Source of the DNA: Dreissena polymorpha
Lineage: Eukaryota > Mollusca > Bivalvia > Myida > Dreissenidae
Direction: 5' to 3'
DNA length: 64,000 nucleotides
Assembly (NCBI RefSeq): GCF_020536995.1
Contig: NC_068358.1
Span: 992,001 to 1,056,000, forward strand
Position 1 is the stretch's first letter. Each line of letters opens with the position of its first letter. The translations under genes and the position numbers were made by a program. The notes below the pieces were generated by a model. That model did no database searches, was not told the origin of the DNA, and saw nothing but the letters and a program-made list of their open reading frames with translations. Positions 12,110-24,804 of the stretch are shown here, piece after piece.

Positions 12110-14380
12110 GTCATTTGAGGTGGACGAGTCCCGAAACTACCTGTCTCCAATAACGTCCTTGACCCCATCATCTGCCAGCAGTCGAAGGTCATCCTTCAAT
12201 CCTTAAAGTTCACCGTTCTGCAAGATACTAAAGTTAAGAACAGCATTTCTTCTCTACATATATATACACAAACTGATTACAAAAAAGACATCAGGTATCG
12301 AACTGCTTTTCTTATACAACAATCTGACGATAATAATTTCATTCATTGATTTCTATGTATCGACACTGTCATTTTGTCCGTGGTATCTTTGTGTGTCGCC
12401 TCGTTTGCCGTACACGTGTTGTCCCCGTAAACGGAACAAGTGCCACAGTGCGGCATTATTGATTGGAACATACAACAAAGATAAGGCATATGAAGTCCAT
12501 GCAGCCGAAATATTATGATCTAATTCATACATGTGTCCGAGTATGTTAAGGGTAGTCTCTATATGTTTGTCAAAATTGTCTCTACAATTTAATTTATCCT
12601 TCAAATATTTCTCGATATTACATAAAGATACATGTTTCGTATGTGCATTACTTGATGATAGGTATTGAAGGTAGAATAAAAACGGCCGGGCATTCATCAC
12701 ATCGGTGTCTCCCCATCACTTATGTATTGGTTCCAAATACATGTTTACTTTTTTATTAAAATCAATATCCCTTCTGTACATTTCATATACGAGATATTTT
12801 GGTAAGCATTGTGACTCTTCCCTCGAAAACGATACCGATGTCACAATCTTACAGAAACAATTCATAACAATTTCTGACGGTGAATTTGAGCTTGTTAATT
12901 TAGCACGCTTTCTGAACTTCTTTTAATCTCTAAGGAATGGTGAGACTTCGATCAAATCTGTTGTGATTGACAAATCGTTTAGACGTAACGCAGCGTTTTC
13001 TTTTCGTTGTGTACACACGGGCATTGATGCATATTTTAGATGTCAAGATATATTTCCGGAACTTAAGGAGACTCTGAACATTTCACCAATTGCTTCAGAT
13101 ATGACACTATTATTTTCTATAGATCGTGACGCATACACCGAAGCTTTTAGGCTTAAAAAATCATTCAGCTTATATTTCCGTTCCGAACGATATTTAATAT
13201 CATTTTTTAAAAGAAATTATTCACTGTTTACATTACTATTTAAAAAGGTATCTAAAAAGGTATCTAGATACATACTTTGCATTCCTTCCCTATCTCTATA
13301 ACAACTTTGCGATCTATTTATATTAAGGAAGTTTTTACATATAATCTGAGACGTTTAAGAAAACGTCGGAGCGTGTTCAGACAGTACAACACACATTGTA
13401 CAAGAGTATCCTTTCTCCATATGTTTTCCGGAAACTGTTCAATCGTGAAGAGCAAAGACGTTTTCATATGAAAGGTGCTCAATCGGTTTTCTGCTGGGTG
13501 TGCTAGAAACTCCCTTCGAATCATTTTTTGTCAGAACGTATGTGCTCATCTGTATGTTAAGGTCGAACATGAGCAATCGTTCATTCAAGTTCGTCGACAT
13601 TCGCCACTGAATTAGTGAGTACACGAAAGGAAATTTTATCGTCAAAATCAAATTTCGACAATCATATGTGGAACCCATGTTCCCGGATGAACAATAAACA
13701 TTCCACATTGTTTTGCTTTGGTTAAAGTTTGTTGTTTTGGCCAATGTCCGGGCTTTGGTCTAGTAAACAAAACTTGGCACTCATCCGGAAGCGATGTGCA
13801 ATACAAAGCAAATGTGAACTTTTCAATACCAGAACGCCTTAGAGCTGGACCATGTTGTACAATCCACTGTGGCTCTGGTGTAAGAAGACTTGCAAAGTTA
13901 TCGACGGCAGGTTGATTTTAAACAAAAATTCTGCCTTGTGTATCATAAAAAATGTGCCCAGTCATGTGCAATTTGTCCGAAGCTGAAGCGAAAGTAGGTT
14001 CAGTTTCTGGTTCCAGAGGTCCAATTTGTAGAAAGAAGCATTGCGAAAAGCAAGTTTCATCCTTCACAACCAAAGCTTCGATTTGGGCACCTTCGCTGAT
14101 TTCTGTGTTTTTACCTTGTAAAATAACCTTCAAATATGCTGAAACGTACACCATATCATGGTACGAATTCATGCGAAGTGAAGTTGAGCCTTCAACTTGA
14201 CTCCCAAATTGGTATACATAGTTTTCAGCTTCATTTCAAACTGGGTTAGTGTATAGTGAAGGGTAAGCGCACTTCGTTCAGTAAATGAATATATCGATTA
14301 AAATTTACCATTTCTTTAGTAACACCTATATCTTCCATAACCTCGAATATTTGTAATTTAAGTATCTGCTTCACCATTAT
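12110..14380 (-). pseudogene. Mab-21/cGAS-like nucleotidyltransferase, copy A, broken
   Basis: Pieces in order: near 14380-14170, LKLQIFEVMEDIGVTKE-like start and GSQVEGSTSLRMNSYHDM, the nucleotidyltransferase G-S loop followed by the acidic motif. Then KVILQGKNTEISEGAQIEA down to about 13920. At 13744-13439, SSGNMGSTYDCRNLILTIKF and WRMSTNLNERLLMFDL. At 13524-13318, LSTFHMKTSLLFTIEQFPEN, a Mab-21 domain signature. At 12700-12353, the C-terminal helical part (LSSSNAHTKHVSL, ALWHLFRLRGQ). A small 3' exon at about 12110-12217 follows a good acceptor (TTGCAG) but has an early in-frame stop. Several frame changes and an eroded middle make it a pseudogene. In the acidic motif the first Asp of the SDxD seen in C and D is Tyr here (SYHD). 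Confidence 0.8.
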
Positions 14381-14559
14381 ATTGAGTATGTAATTTATCA
14401 AAAAAGCAATGACCATACACAACTAATACACTGTAGCATAGAAGTATATTTAATATTTATTAAAATCATTACATAGAGCAACAATACTGCGTCAACACCA
14501 CATAAAAATAACTCAACCATGTATTGGCCATATGCTTAATCCGTGAATGCCAGGTTTTT

Positions 14560-14945
14560 CGGAGATCGAGAATCGCAGTACCTGATATGTTAAGCCTGAT
14601 TCTTGTTAAAAAAATGCTTGGTTGGTCATAGATTTGGTTTGCGTAGTACATGCATCATTGAGCCTTTCACTGGTTTAATTAATCCACTGATGTTCGCAGA
14701 TCGAGATGCGCAGTATATATAACATTAAGCCTTTGCTGGTATTAACACATGACATGAACAGAATTTCAGAGAATCGTTTGCGCGGTTCGTAATAACTTAG
14801 CCTTTTCTGGTTTTATACAAATACGGATGTTCATTATCATAGATTTGTTTGCGCAGTTCGTACAACATTGAGTCTTGTTCAGATTTTAAAAATACAAGGA
14901 TGTTCACAGACCGAGATACGCAGTACGTACATTGAGATGGACCTT
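14560..14945. repeat. Degenerate tandem repeats of roughly 90-110 bp
   Basis: Four imperfect units contain GTTCGCAGATCGAGATGCGC-like words followed by CAGTAC/CAGTTCGTA...ACATTGAGCCTT...TCTGGTTTTA. They are upstream of copy A. I did not see them beside the other copies. Confidence 0.5.
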
Positions 14946-15059
14946 TTCCGCAAGGTCAACAATGATGACAACGAGGGCCTCGCTCCAGACGGAATCGCGT
15001 TGCTTTTCAGCGTCAGTATTGAAACATGTATTGTTACACCTATTTGATATGCATCAATT

Positions 15060-15345
15060 AATGTCGGGTTGGGCTGCAGAAGAGACCTCGGGTATGTGAC
15101 ATTCTACAATAATAGGTTCCATTCTACAGTACTAGGGGTTGGGCTGTAAGATAAACATTGGGAATATGATATTCCGCAATAAAATGAGTTGGGCTGCATG
15201 ATAGACATCGGGTATGTGGCATTCTACAATAACAGGGATGGTCTACAAGATAGACCTCGGATATTTGACAATCTTCAATAACAGGGGTTATGCTGCAATA
15301 TATACATCGGATATGTTGTATTCTACCATAACTGGGTTCTGGATG
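15060..15345. repeat. Minisatellite of ~47-50 bp, unit 1 of the duplication
   Basis: About five to six units of the form GGGTTGGGCTGCAAGATAGA plus CCTCGGGTATGTGACATTCT plus ACAATA. The same minisatellite recurs at 23200-23465 in the second duplication unit. Confidence 0.8.
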
Positions 15346-15831
15346 CTTGATGAAATGTGTTAATTACCGCTCGTGCATATGTTCTCGTTGGTAATATGTT
15401 GATTTACTTTGAAGTGCGTGCGTTTTCAATTTTCAATTTAAGTTTTTACGCATGTGTACTGACGTATTTCAAGCGTGTTTACAGGAGTAAATTGCCTCTG
15501 CTAAATTAATAAAATCCATCATTGATATCATTGATATTGAAACATTAGTTGAATTACTGCAAACTTAGCTTGTTCAATCTGATGTCGTAACTGAGCAGAA
15601 CATTCAACAACTACATGCGCGTAGGATACGCTTTCAGGGTTACATTGTTTTTACCTCATTTTACCCACTTTAGAAATTAGTTGAGGTACAAATTTGAACA
15701 TATGTGACATGAAAACATTCTGAAGTTGATCATACTTGGCGTGTACACGTGTTTACTTTGTATTCGTTTTTACTGGTTTGAATATTATTATTTAAAAGTA
15801 TAAGTACATAAATCATGTCCTTGTATTCTAG

Positions 15832-15898
15832 CGAGTTCTTGATCGGCGACAAGAAAAAAAACTCGCGAGATCTCGCCTGGAAGTCAATAGAGGACGAG
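15832..15898 (+). other. Exon-like GC-rich island, copy 1
   Basis: It matches the island at 23938-23992 (CGAGTTCTTGATCGGCGACA) in an AT-rich surround and follows TTCTAG. Extra A bases after GACAAGAA change the frame, so this copy no longer reads like the other. Confidence 0.4.
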
Positions 15899-16299
15899 AC
15901 TCAGTACAATTGATATTATAGAACCTTTTGACAGGCACACATTCAGCAATTTACGTCCAGATTGAGTTAAAATAAAATAAAAATGTATCGTGCTAGTGGT
16001 AAAGTACGACTACGTCAAATAAACCATTTTAAATCTACGAGTAAGGCGTTCTGACACATTATTTGCAAGTGTTTTCCTATTCTTTGGCTTATTGAGATGG
16101 CACTTTGGGCAATACAGTAAATATACCTAGCAGACAGTATTATCATTTATCATAGCTTACACGCAATACATGTTTTTAGAACCTAAGACCAACTAATCTC
16201 GCCATTTAGAGCGTTGAATGGTTTGTCTGATGGCATACCCTTTTGATGAAATATATGTTTACTAACGACATCGAGACAATTTTTAATAGTATAATATAT

Positions 16300-16470
16300 A
16301 TTTGCAGTCGTGTTTTCATTACCGTTTTCATTAACTAAAAGCACCAACTAAATTTACATACATGCATGAAATGCTACATGCGATTTGAAAAATGCATACT
16401 GTAGAATCATTGATGTGCATTCATCAAGTTTGTCATCGAATAAAGGTTTCAGTCATATCTTAATAATAAT
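16300..16470. repeat. Duplicated flank, unit 2 (3' of cGAS-like copy B)
   Basis: Homologous to 11930-12105 (GCAGTCGTGTTTTCAT...GTCATCGAATAAAGGTTTCA). It lies just 3' of the small terminal exon of copy B. Confidence 0.7.
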
Positions 16471-16484
16471 TAATCTGTGTGTGT

Positions 16485-19070
16485 TTATATGATCGTTTCA
16501 GATAGAGTAGTCTGAAAACGATCTGTCCCTAATAAGTGTTTGACCCCAGCATCTGCCAGCAGTCGAAGGTCATCCTTCATTCCATTAAGTTCACCGTTCT
16601 ATTATGGCCAACAGCCTTTTTGACTACATGACATGGTTTAACTGGTTTTTAAATGTTTTGTTCCATAGTGCTTTTTTAACACTTCAACGTGTTTTCTAAA
16701 ATCAACGCATTCAAATGGTATTACTCATTTCTTGTTTTCAAAGAGTATCACCCATTTAAAATAAATTTAAAGCAACAATCGATTTTATGCCAAGGCATTT
16801 GACCAAAAACCTCTCTATATAAATGGGTATTACATGGTAAAGGAAGCTTTAAAGGCAATTATAGTTTGCAGTCGCATTTTTAAAATGTGTAGTTGTAGTG
16901 GAATGTGTTAACCTGAGACATAAACCATAATATATACCAAACATACTTTTTTATTTGTTTATTGTTGACAAATACACTAAAATTATTCAATATACTAAAG
17001 ACAGATGGACTCTTCTTCATGAACGTTGGCTTGAAGATCGTTTTAATATTCATTGATATGAACATCTTAAAACAGTATTGAAGCTAGAATAGTTGCTATG
17101 ATTTCACGAAATTTACTATTTGTCTCAATATAATTGTATAACTCTTCTTAAAAGACGATTTCAAGTTATACAAAAACATCAAAACAGATTAACTATTTTA
17201 ACGCTTGTAATAAATGCACAAACAATGTACTTAACTAGTGAAGTATTACCACGCGACATTATGTTTCTTTGCAATCATATCTATTACATAATCTTTGCAA
17301 TGTTTTACTTCACCTACTATGCAAATAATATTTTCCGAATGAAAAATATTACGAAAGGATACCAAAAAGCACAATAAGAACATGATTTCTAGAAAAAAAA
17401 CATTCGAACAACTAATTAAAATAACTTATATGCACAACATAACGCAAAAGACATTTAGTCTCGAATTATTTGCCTTTATTATACACAAGCTTACGATAAA
17501 AACGTAAGAGTTGCATCCATGGTCTTCTCACTATGCATCCACAGTTTCCTTTGACAGTGGTGTCATGGCGTATAGCCTTGTATGCTGTAAACTTGCTGTC
17601 CCAGTAAACGGAACAAATGCCACAGCGCGGCATTATTCATTGGTACATACAACAATGATATGGCATATGTAGTCCATGCAGCCGATATATTATTCTCTAA
17701 TTCACAAATGTGTCCGAGGATGTTAAGGGTAGTTTCTATGTGACTGTCAAAATTGTCTCTACCAATAAATTTATCCTCCAAATACTGCACAATATTAAGG
17801 ACTGATTCCTGTTTAATATTTGTATCCCTTGATGATAGGTATTTAAGGTAGAACATAAACGGCCGAGCGTGTATCACAGCAGCGCCTTTCCATCGTTCAT
17901 TGATCAGTTTCGAATATTCTGACTTATTGGCATCAGTGGTCCTCCTGTACATTTCATACACGAGATGTTTTGGCAAGCAGTGTGACTCTTCTCTCCAAAA
18001 TGACACTTGTGTCACAATCTTACCCAAACAATCCTTCATGATATCTAACGGTGAGTTTGATTTCGCGAATTTTACATGCTCTCCGAGTTTCAAAAAATTA
18101 TCGAGGAACCATGAAAATTCTACCATATCAGGGGTTATGTGTACCTCATTCAGAATTGACTCGGCTTTTTCGTATTGTTGTGTGCACACGAGCATTGAAG
18201 CATATTTTAGATAACAAGAGATTTTTCCAGAACGTAAGGAATCTCTGAACATTTTATCAATGGCATCTGATATCACAATATTGTTTTCTATACTTCGAGA
18301 TGCATCTACCGAAGCTTTTTGGTTAAAATTATCGTTTAAATAATATTCCCATTCGTACCGATATTTGTGGTCATTTGCTAAAGCACATGATGTCATTTTT
18401 ATCTTTGTACTTAAAATGATATCTACTTCACATACACATTTCTTTAATTCCGTATCTATATCAGAGCCACAATAGTTATCAAAGAAGAAATTACAGATAA
18501 TCAGAGAACGTATTTCTTCTTTGGTTGGTAGTTGTGAGTTTAGTCCATACAGTTTCTCTCCCAACCTTTGTCCAACATTGTCCATTTGTATCGACTTAAT
18601 GCAGCTAAGTTTTGAATGTATCATTGTAAAAATCTGTGTTTTTAGCCTACCCATTTCAAAGACTTCAAGTTTGTTTTCAAATAAGTTAACAGACGCAATC
18701 GTGTAATGTGGGCAAAACCTACGTTTAATGAAACGTCGCAGCGTGTTCAGACAGTACAGGACACACTGCACAAGATTATCATCTCTCCATATGTTTTCCG
18801 GAAACTGTTCAATCGTGAAAAGTAAACTCGTTTTCATATGAAAGGTGCTCAATCGGTTATCTACTTGCGGCCCTAGAAACTCCTTTCGAATCATCTTTAT
18901 AAGAATATATGCCCTCATCTGTACCATGCTAAGGTCAAACATGAGCAAACGTTCTATCGTGTTCGTAGACATTCGCCACTGAAGTTGTGAATATTCGGAA
19001 CTAAATTTTATCATCAAACTCGAATTACGCCGATTATATGTAGAACCGATGTCTCCAGGATTTACAAAGA
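16485..19070 (-). CDS. Mab-21/cGAS-like gene, copy B, lacks the catalytic N-terminus
   Basis: A 484-codon uninterrupted frame (17563-19017) plus a small 3' exon (16485-16598) ending in TAA. The large exon reads WRMSTNTIERLLMFDL, then LSTFHMKTSLLFTIEQFPEN and YTIASVNLFENKLEVFE (Mab-21 domain core), then a helical C-terminus ending ALWHLFRLLGQQVYSIQ. The 3' exon encodes NGELNGMKDDLRLLADAGVK and 17 more residues, and is conserved in copies A and C. Homology to the other copies stops abruptly near 19067, at the residues equivalent to MFLVHPG. The nucleotidyltransferase loop and acidic motif are therefore missing, and the first Met of the open frame is internal to the domain. It may be a 5'-truncated pseudogene with an intact remainder, or a gene with another first exon not seen here. 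The donor joining the two exons is not clear. Confidence 0.65.
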
Positions 19071-19194
19071 AACATTATATGAATATCGTGTTAAATGCAA
19101 TAGTTTCGAACTGAGCTTATTTAGAAAAGAATCAATAAACAATGATTGTATTATACGTGACGTGGAAGAGGTTGTTTATGCATGATTAAAATAG

Positions 19195-19400
19195 TCCACA
19201 CTCTGCTGCGTCTTCATGACGTAGTATTTTTGCTCAGCTCTTTCATAATCTGAGGCTATTAAAAGATGCGGCTGCCGATAAACAAAGGAGAGTCCAATTG
19301 CACGGCAATCTCTACGCAGAGTTGTCGTTCCTTGCTCTCACATACACCTCAATGACGTAGTACAGGTCATTCATAATCTGAGGCTATTGATAGATTCGGG
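19195..19400. repeat. Two-copy direct repeat, ~110-130 bp
   Basis: Two blocks share ATGACGTAGTA and TCATAATCTGAGGCTATT followed by GATAGAT/AAGATGCGG. ATGACGTAG resembles a CRE-type site, which may be chance. Confidence 0.5.
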
Positions 19401-19930
19401 AAAACAACGCAAATAGTTACGCATGTTTATATTCTCAATTTATAAAACGTTTATAAAACATTGGACATGAGTTCACAGGCATACTTTAGACAACCTCAAA
19501 AATGCTTTATACTCGCTAAAACCGAAAACAACTAAATATAACAAGAAATATCTTTTAAAAATGTAGTCGGCGTATACGCAGACTTGAAAATAAAGTTTGC
19601 AATTTACTTTTCTAAATAAATGAATAAAATGATAACAAAAGTTTAACTATTGTGTGGGGTTTTTTTTACTTGTAAGTTGCATATACAACGCATGAAATGT
19701 GTGTTAGCATTGTGAAACCACACATTAGTGTAAGCAAAGACCTACAGAATATAATGTATTCTATAGGTCTTTGGTGTAAGTAGATAAAAAATATACTACG
19801 GGAGTGCACTTCATATGTGTCCTCACATGCCTTATTATGAGTATATTTCTTCACTATCGAAAAAAGTATGTTAATATTTGATTTAAACGCAGTTTTCTTT
19901 CGACAGATTTAAATCACACGTTCATAGCCG

Positions 19931-20148
19931 CGTCATGCGAAAATGGGTCTTATGCGTTTTGGCCAGCGTTTGTAAAACCCAACATGAGGATTTGCGCAGT
20001 CATGTCAGAGGCGATGCTGTTCGCTATAAAATCACTCAATATGATATGATATCATTATGTATCTCATGACCAGACTGAGAGATGCGCAGGCTGAGTGGGC
20101 TACATATATGATGGGCTCATATGGAATAAGACCCATTTTCGCATGACG
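19931..20148. mobile_element. 218-bp MITE with ~22-bp inverted termini
   Basis: The left end CGTCATGCGAAAATGGGTCT and the reverse complement of the right end are identical over at least 22 bases (CGTCATGCGAAAATGGGTCT, then TA). No coding capacity. This resembles a very common short element of bivalve genomes. The superfamily is not assignable from the ends alone. Confidence 0.85.
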
Positions 20149-20149
20149 A

Positions 20150-21880
20150 GGGTCATTAAAATCTCATTGCGAATTGTAAATGGCACATTTTAGCACAATG
20201 CTTTTTGATACAAAATTGAATTCAAAATGGCAAACTTGTTAATAATGGCAGTCTATCCAGACGTTCAGGAACGATTTCCAGACGTGCTGACCAAGTACGG
20301 CAAACATTGTGGTTGGATAATTAAACGATTTCCTAATGTTTAACTGAGGAATTCATCGTAAGTCTTACGTGTATATGTGACTTTCAACATACCATTATTA
20401 TTTATGTACATACTTTGATTTGTGGAGTAACGTTACTGGTTTTCTTTTGTATTATAGGTGATATTAATAGCAATAATAACCATAATATGTTTGTGAATAA
20501 TATTAAATCAATTGACAAAGTTACTACGGCGACGCGTTGTGTTAAAGGTTTTGTCTAACAATTTTAGTTTGAAAAAAAGCTTTCACAAGATGACAAACTT
20601 AAAACGGTCTTGCATATACAGGTGTGGTGGGCAATAGGTAACGATCACGTATATGACGTCTAGCTAACTGTAGTATAAGAGGTGCATGACGTCCTTTCCT
20701 TCGCCCAAATCTACCAAAGGTAGAGTAAAATGTAAACCATTGTATTGTATCGTACATAAAAGGTTAATGTCCGTTAACAACGATAGGAGCAGTTTATTGA
20801 CGTCTGATGCCCATGTCCTGTTTGCACACAGCTTCGTTGCCATGTGTGGTAGCGTTTAATTGTCGAAAAGGAATTCTTAACAAATGGAGACTTATTTGCT
20901 ATAAATTATTATTTAGAAATATTTCTAAAACTTTTTATATGAAACATTTTCACTATGTGAATATGTTCCGGATATTGACTTAATCCGAGTGTTGAACTTT
21001 TTTGGTTAATGTGTTACAGTGCTGTTAAATGTTTTCATTATTAACTGGTTGAACCAATGGATACAATTGTTCAGAACAAAATAAACACATGCAAAACTCA
21101 ACTATGGAACAGTTGCATACTAGTGAAAAGTCAGGCAGCCCCACATTGTAATATTAATATTTCAGATCATCATCGTGCAAATACAAGAAGAAGCATCAAT
21201 AATGGGTGTAAAAGATCCATATTACATAGCTTGGTTGTTAATGTTACTGCTAAAAAATTTATGTCCCCGGTTATAGCTATATATATGGCCAGAATCGTGA
21301 GAAAACGTTTTTTTAGAATACCACTGATTCCGGTTGAAATCGGTTGAAAACAAACAATATAGTGATTTTTATTTTGGGGTCGAGTACGGTAAAGTACGAA
21401 AACAAACTAATTAATATTCATGATTCGACACGTGAATTCAAACCTAAACAAACAAAACGGCGGATGCGGGCGAATGTAAAGGAAAGAAGGTAAGAACAAA
21501 TGCAAATACATCTGTTACATACGGAAACTGAGTTGCAACACTACGTTTTTTTTCTAAATATATGTATTTATCTTCAATATGCCAATATTGCTATTAATAG
21601 CATTATAATGTGCATAACTCGCGACGCTGCAATGATTTTCGCCTATTGCATGTATTTATGATCATTTATATATTGTTTTATCGATTCAAAACCGATTTTG
21701 ACCAGATTTGCGATGTCAACCTCGATAAAAAATATTTTTCAATGGATTTATGTAAAGTTTATTTCTCGCTATACGATTTATATGCAAACAACGATCTATT
21801 CCGCAAACTTGGGCTTTAATCAAACAAGAAACGCCCGTCAGAGAGAAAATATTAATAAAGTTTAACGATATAAACCCACC
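20150..21880. other. No recognisable gene
   Basis: A 96-codon frame at 21057-21347 and a short frame at 20227-20343 (MANLLIMAVYPDVQERFPDV) have no convincing homology. This stretch, with the fossil integrase that follows, replaces what should be the 5' half of copy B. Confidence 0.4.
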
Positions 21881-21883
21881 TAT

Positions 21884-23003
21884 TTGCAAGAGCGTGTGGT
21901 GGATATGGCTCTCCGCACACACCAAGGCATTGTGAAATCCAAGCAACGCATTATAGAGAAAGTATGGTTTCCTGGTATTGACAAGATGAATGCAAATGCA
22001 GTAAAGTCTTGCATCCCATACCAAGCTTCATATCCAGGGTCCAATAAACGAGAACAAATTCGTCCCACAAGGTTACCTTCAAAACAAATTCAAGAAATTG
22101 CTGTTGACTTTGCTGGTCCTTTTCCCTCTTGTCAATACTTGCTCGTTGTTATTGGTGAATGTAGCCGGTTTCCATAAGTAAAAATGTTCATTCGACAGCT
22201 GCCGAAGTTGTCATACCTCGATTGAAGTCTATATTTTCTTGCCAAGGCTTTACCTCTGTCCAGAAGTCGGACAATGGTCGTCCCTTCGCAACCACTCTAT
22301 GTTCAAAACACCGTACCGTAGAATCAATTCTATCTGGTCTGAAGCCAATGGAAATGTGGAGAGGTTAATGTGCACACTTGACAAGTTTGTAGGACAGCAG
22401 TCACTGCAAACAAGAATTGGAGTGATGAACTCCCGGATTTTCTAATGCTTTATAGAGCAACTCCTCATGCATCCACTGAGGTATCCACCTTTGAAGCTCT
22501 TGTTTTGAGCAAAAAGAGTATTGGCCTACATGAAATCTCACAGCCTATCCATTCTGCTTCTGCCTCAAATCGTTTGGCGATGAGTGATGCTAAGCATACG
22601 CAGACAACAGACGCCAGACCAATCCATGTACTCTGGTATCTGGAGATCAGGTGTTGGTCAAACAACACAAGGTTGCCAAACTTACACCTCCTTACAACCC
22701 TTACCCCTTCACGGTTGTAGAGTAACGATGAAGTATGGTTATTGCTGATAGAAATAGTCACACCAATACACGCAATTCCACACATTTCAGACCTGTAAAA
22801 GTCAGCATTCCTGATGCTGAGGAAGAGGATGAACCCGACACTCCTCAGGAGTGTCAAGTCTCTCAATCATCCGACCTAGATCTCATCTAGCCCGACCCTC
22901 CTTCTCCTAAGACACTTAGTCCGTCCTCTAATAAGACTTTTATTCCCGTTCGCAGAAATATACCTAGAACTGCGGAAAGGTCTAAAAGATTCAGTGATTA
23001 TTA
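21884..23003 (+). mobile_element. Ty3/Gypsy-like LTR retrotransposon fossil, integrase region
   Basis: The integrase part of a Ty3/Gypsy-type polyprotein: the zinc-binding H2C2-like head (THQGIVKSKQRIIEKVWFPG), the start of the catalytic core (VDFAGPFPSCQYLLVVIGE) and a C-terminal tail ending near SKRFSDY. Protease, reverse transcriptase and RNase H were not found, and I could not recognise LTRs. It is broken in several places and looks old. It sits inside the Mab-21 duplication, upstream of copy B. Confidence 0.75.
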
Positions 23004-23199
23004 ACTTAAATGATTTATAATAATTTCTGTAGTACAAGTATTTAAAACTACTATTATTATGAAACAAATCTAAAGTTTAAATAAGTTTAATTCACACGGA
23101 TATATATTACTGCAGAATGGCCGTTTGATTAAAACAATAGGCACGTGTTTGCCTTTTTCGTTTCTTTTATTTAATGTGTGAAAGAGCTACAACACAATA

Positions 23200-23465
23200 G
23201 TTTGCAAGATAGACACAGGGTATGTAAATTTTATAGGCATAGAGTATATGAAATTCTACAATACCAGCTGGGCTCCAAGATAGACCTGGGTAAATGACAT
23301 TCTAGAAATACAAGGGATTGGGCTGCAAGAAAGTCCTATGGTATCTGACATTCTACAATACCAGGGATTAGGCTGAAAGATAGACCTCTGTCATGTGATA
23401 ATATACAATACCAGGGGTTGGGCTGCAAGAAAGACCTCGGTATGTGACATTGTTTAATAACAAAG
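23200..23465. repeat. Minisatellite of ~47-50 bp, unit 2 of the duplication
   Basis: Same repeat as 15060-15345 (TTGGGCTGCAAGA, TAGACCTCGG, TGACATTCTACAATA), about five units. Confidence 0.8.
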
Positions 23466-23937
23466 GTTTGTCTGATTATTGTCGGTGTGTTGAGTCGCCG
23501 TAGTGAATCACTTCTCGATGGTGAAAAGTGGATTTACTTGGTCGTGAATGTTGTCGACTTTCACTGTATTGGTAATGTATGTGAACCGATTTTGATTGAA
23601 TTCATGTGTAAATGAAAGTCATGACATTATTGACTTTAACACGATTCAATATTATCTGCTTAATTAATTGATGCAATGCTTTAAACATTATTTTAAATAA
23701 CTGCAAGCATAAGAGAGAAGTGCGTTTTTCAACTACATCGTCATGCTATCATACGCTTTAAATTAACATGACGATAAAAACCTATTTTTTTCCACGTGAT
23801 CCAATTTCGAAATCAGCAGAGTTGCATACTTAACATACTTCACTTGAACACGTGGTTAATTTATATGTGTTTTTTTAATGTGAATTTTAATACATAAAAA
23901 CCTTTATAAGTAGATAATTCCTTCCCTTGTATTTCAG

Positions 23938-23992
23938 CGAGTTTTTGATCGGCGACAAGAAGATCCGCGAGATCTCGCCCGGAAGTCGATAG
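23938..23992 (+). other. Exon-like GC-rich island, copy 2
   Basis: It follows a polypyrimidine tract and acceptor (CCTTCCCTTGTATTTCAG). One frame reads EFLIGDKKIREISPGSR then TAG, which looks like a terminal coding exon. The base composition differs sharply from its surroundings, and the island is duplicated at 15832-15898 with some 150 bp of flank. I do not recognise the protein. The minus strand also reads open, so the strand is uncertain. Confidence 0.35.
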
Positions 23993-24604
23993 AGGACGAC
24001 ACGTTAAACAGTCGATATTCTTATACCTTCCGACACGTTGTGCAACTAACGGTCAGATAGCAAGTATAATAGTGGTTTTCTTATAATATATACAGATAAA
24101 TGTACGGAGATTAAACGTGAAGTTGATGTTTCAATGTGTTATGTTTTTAAATACATGGAGCAACATCGCCGCAAGTTATATGGTATTATATGTGGATTTC
24201 CTTGATCTGATTTCAGGTAACACATTATGGGCCACAATATTGTAGTGGTGCAATTGAAATAAATAAGAATCAATGCGAATCATACGATAATGCTCATGTA
24301 GCAGTTATATACCTTGCTAGTAGTATAATACGACAATGCTAAATAAAATAGTTAAATTTATGAGTATTATTTGCAAGTTTTATTATTTTTGGTCTATTGA
24401 TATACCGTTTTTGCCATACAGTTATAACATCCAGAAGACAGCCGCATCTTTTTTATCATAACTTACCAGCAAGACAGGTATTTGGACCGAAGAAAAACTA
24501 TATCTCGATACTGACAGGCTAAAAATGATTTGTTTTTTGTCGTAACCACTTGGTAACACGATTTGCTAACGATGTCGCAGTAAAGATATGTCATTTTTAA
24601 TATA

Positions 24605-24790
24605 ATAATTAAAAATTTGTCGTGTTTTTATGACCGTTTTTTATTTATTAAAGGAACCAGCTACATTTTCAACAAATACATGACATGAGTCTCGCCTTGC
24701 AAACATTACACAAGGCATTAATATTGATGTGCATTCATTTTTTCTGCCATCGGCTATGGGTTTACGTCATATCTGGATTGAGACTAGTCA
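24605..24790. repeat. Duplicated flank, unit 3 (3' of cGAS-like copy C)
   Basis: Homologous to the flanks at 11930-12105 and 16300-16470 (TCGTGTTTTTATGACCGTTTT, then CAGCTACA and a CATTCATTTTTTCTG block), but more diverged. Confidence 0.6.
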
Positions 24791-24804
24791 GTGTGTCGAA
24801 ATGA

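Noticed and set aside
17900-18706. Plus-strand frames within copy B
   Set aside because: Antisense to the 484-codon Mab-21 frame, with no independent support.
22465-22866. 133-codon minus-strand frame
   Set aside because: Antisense shadow of the fossil integrase region.
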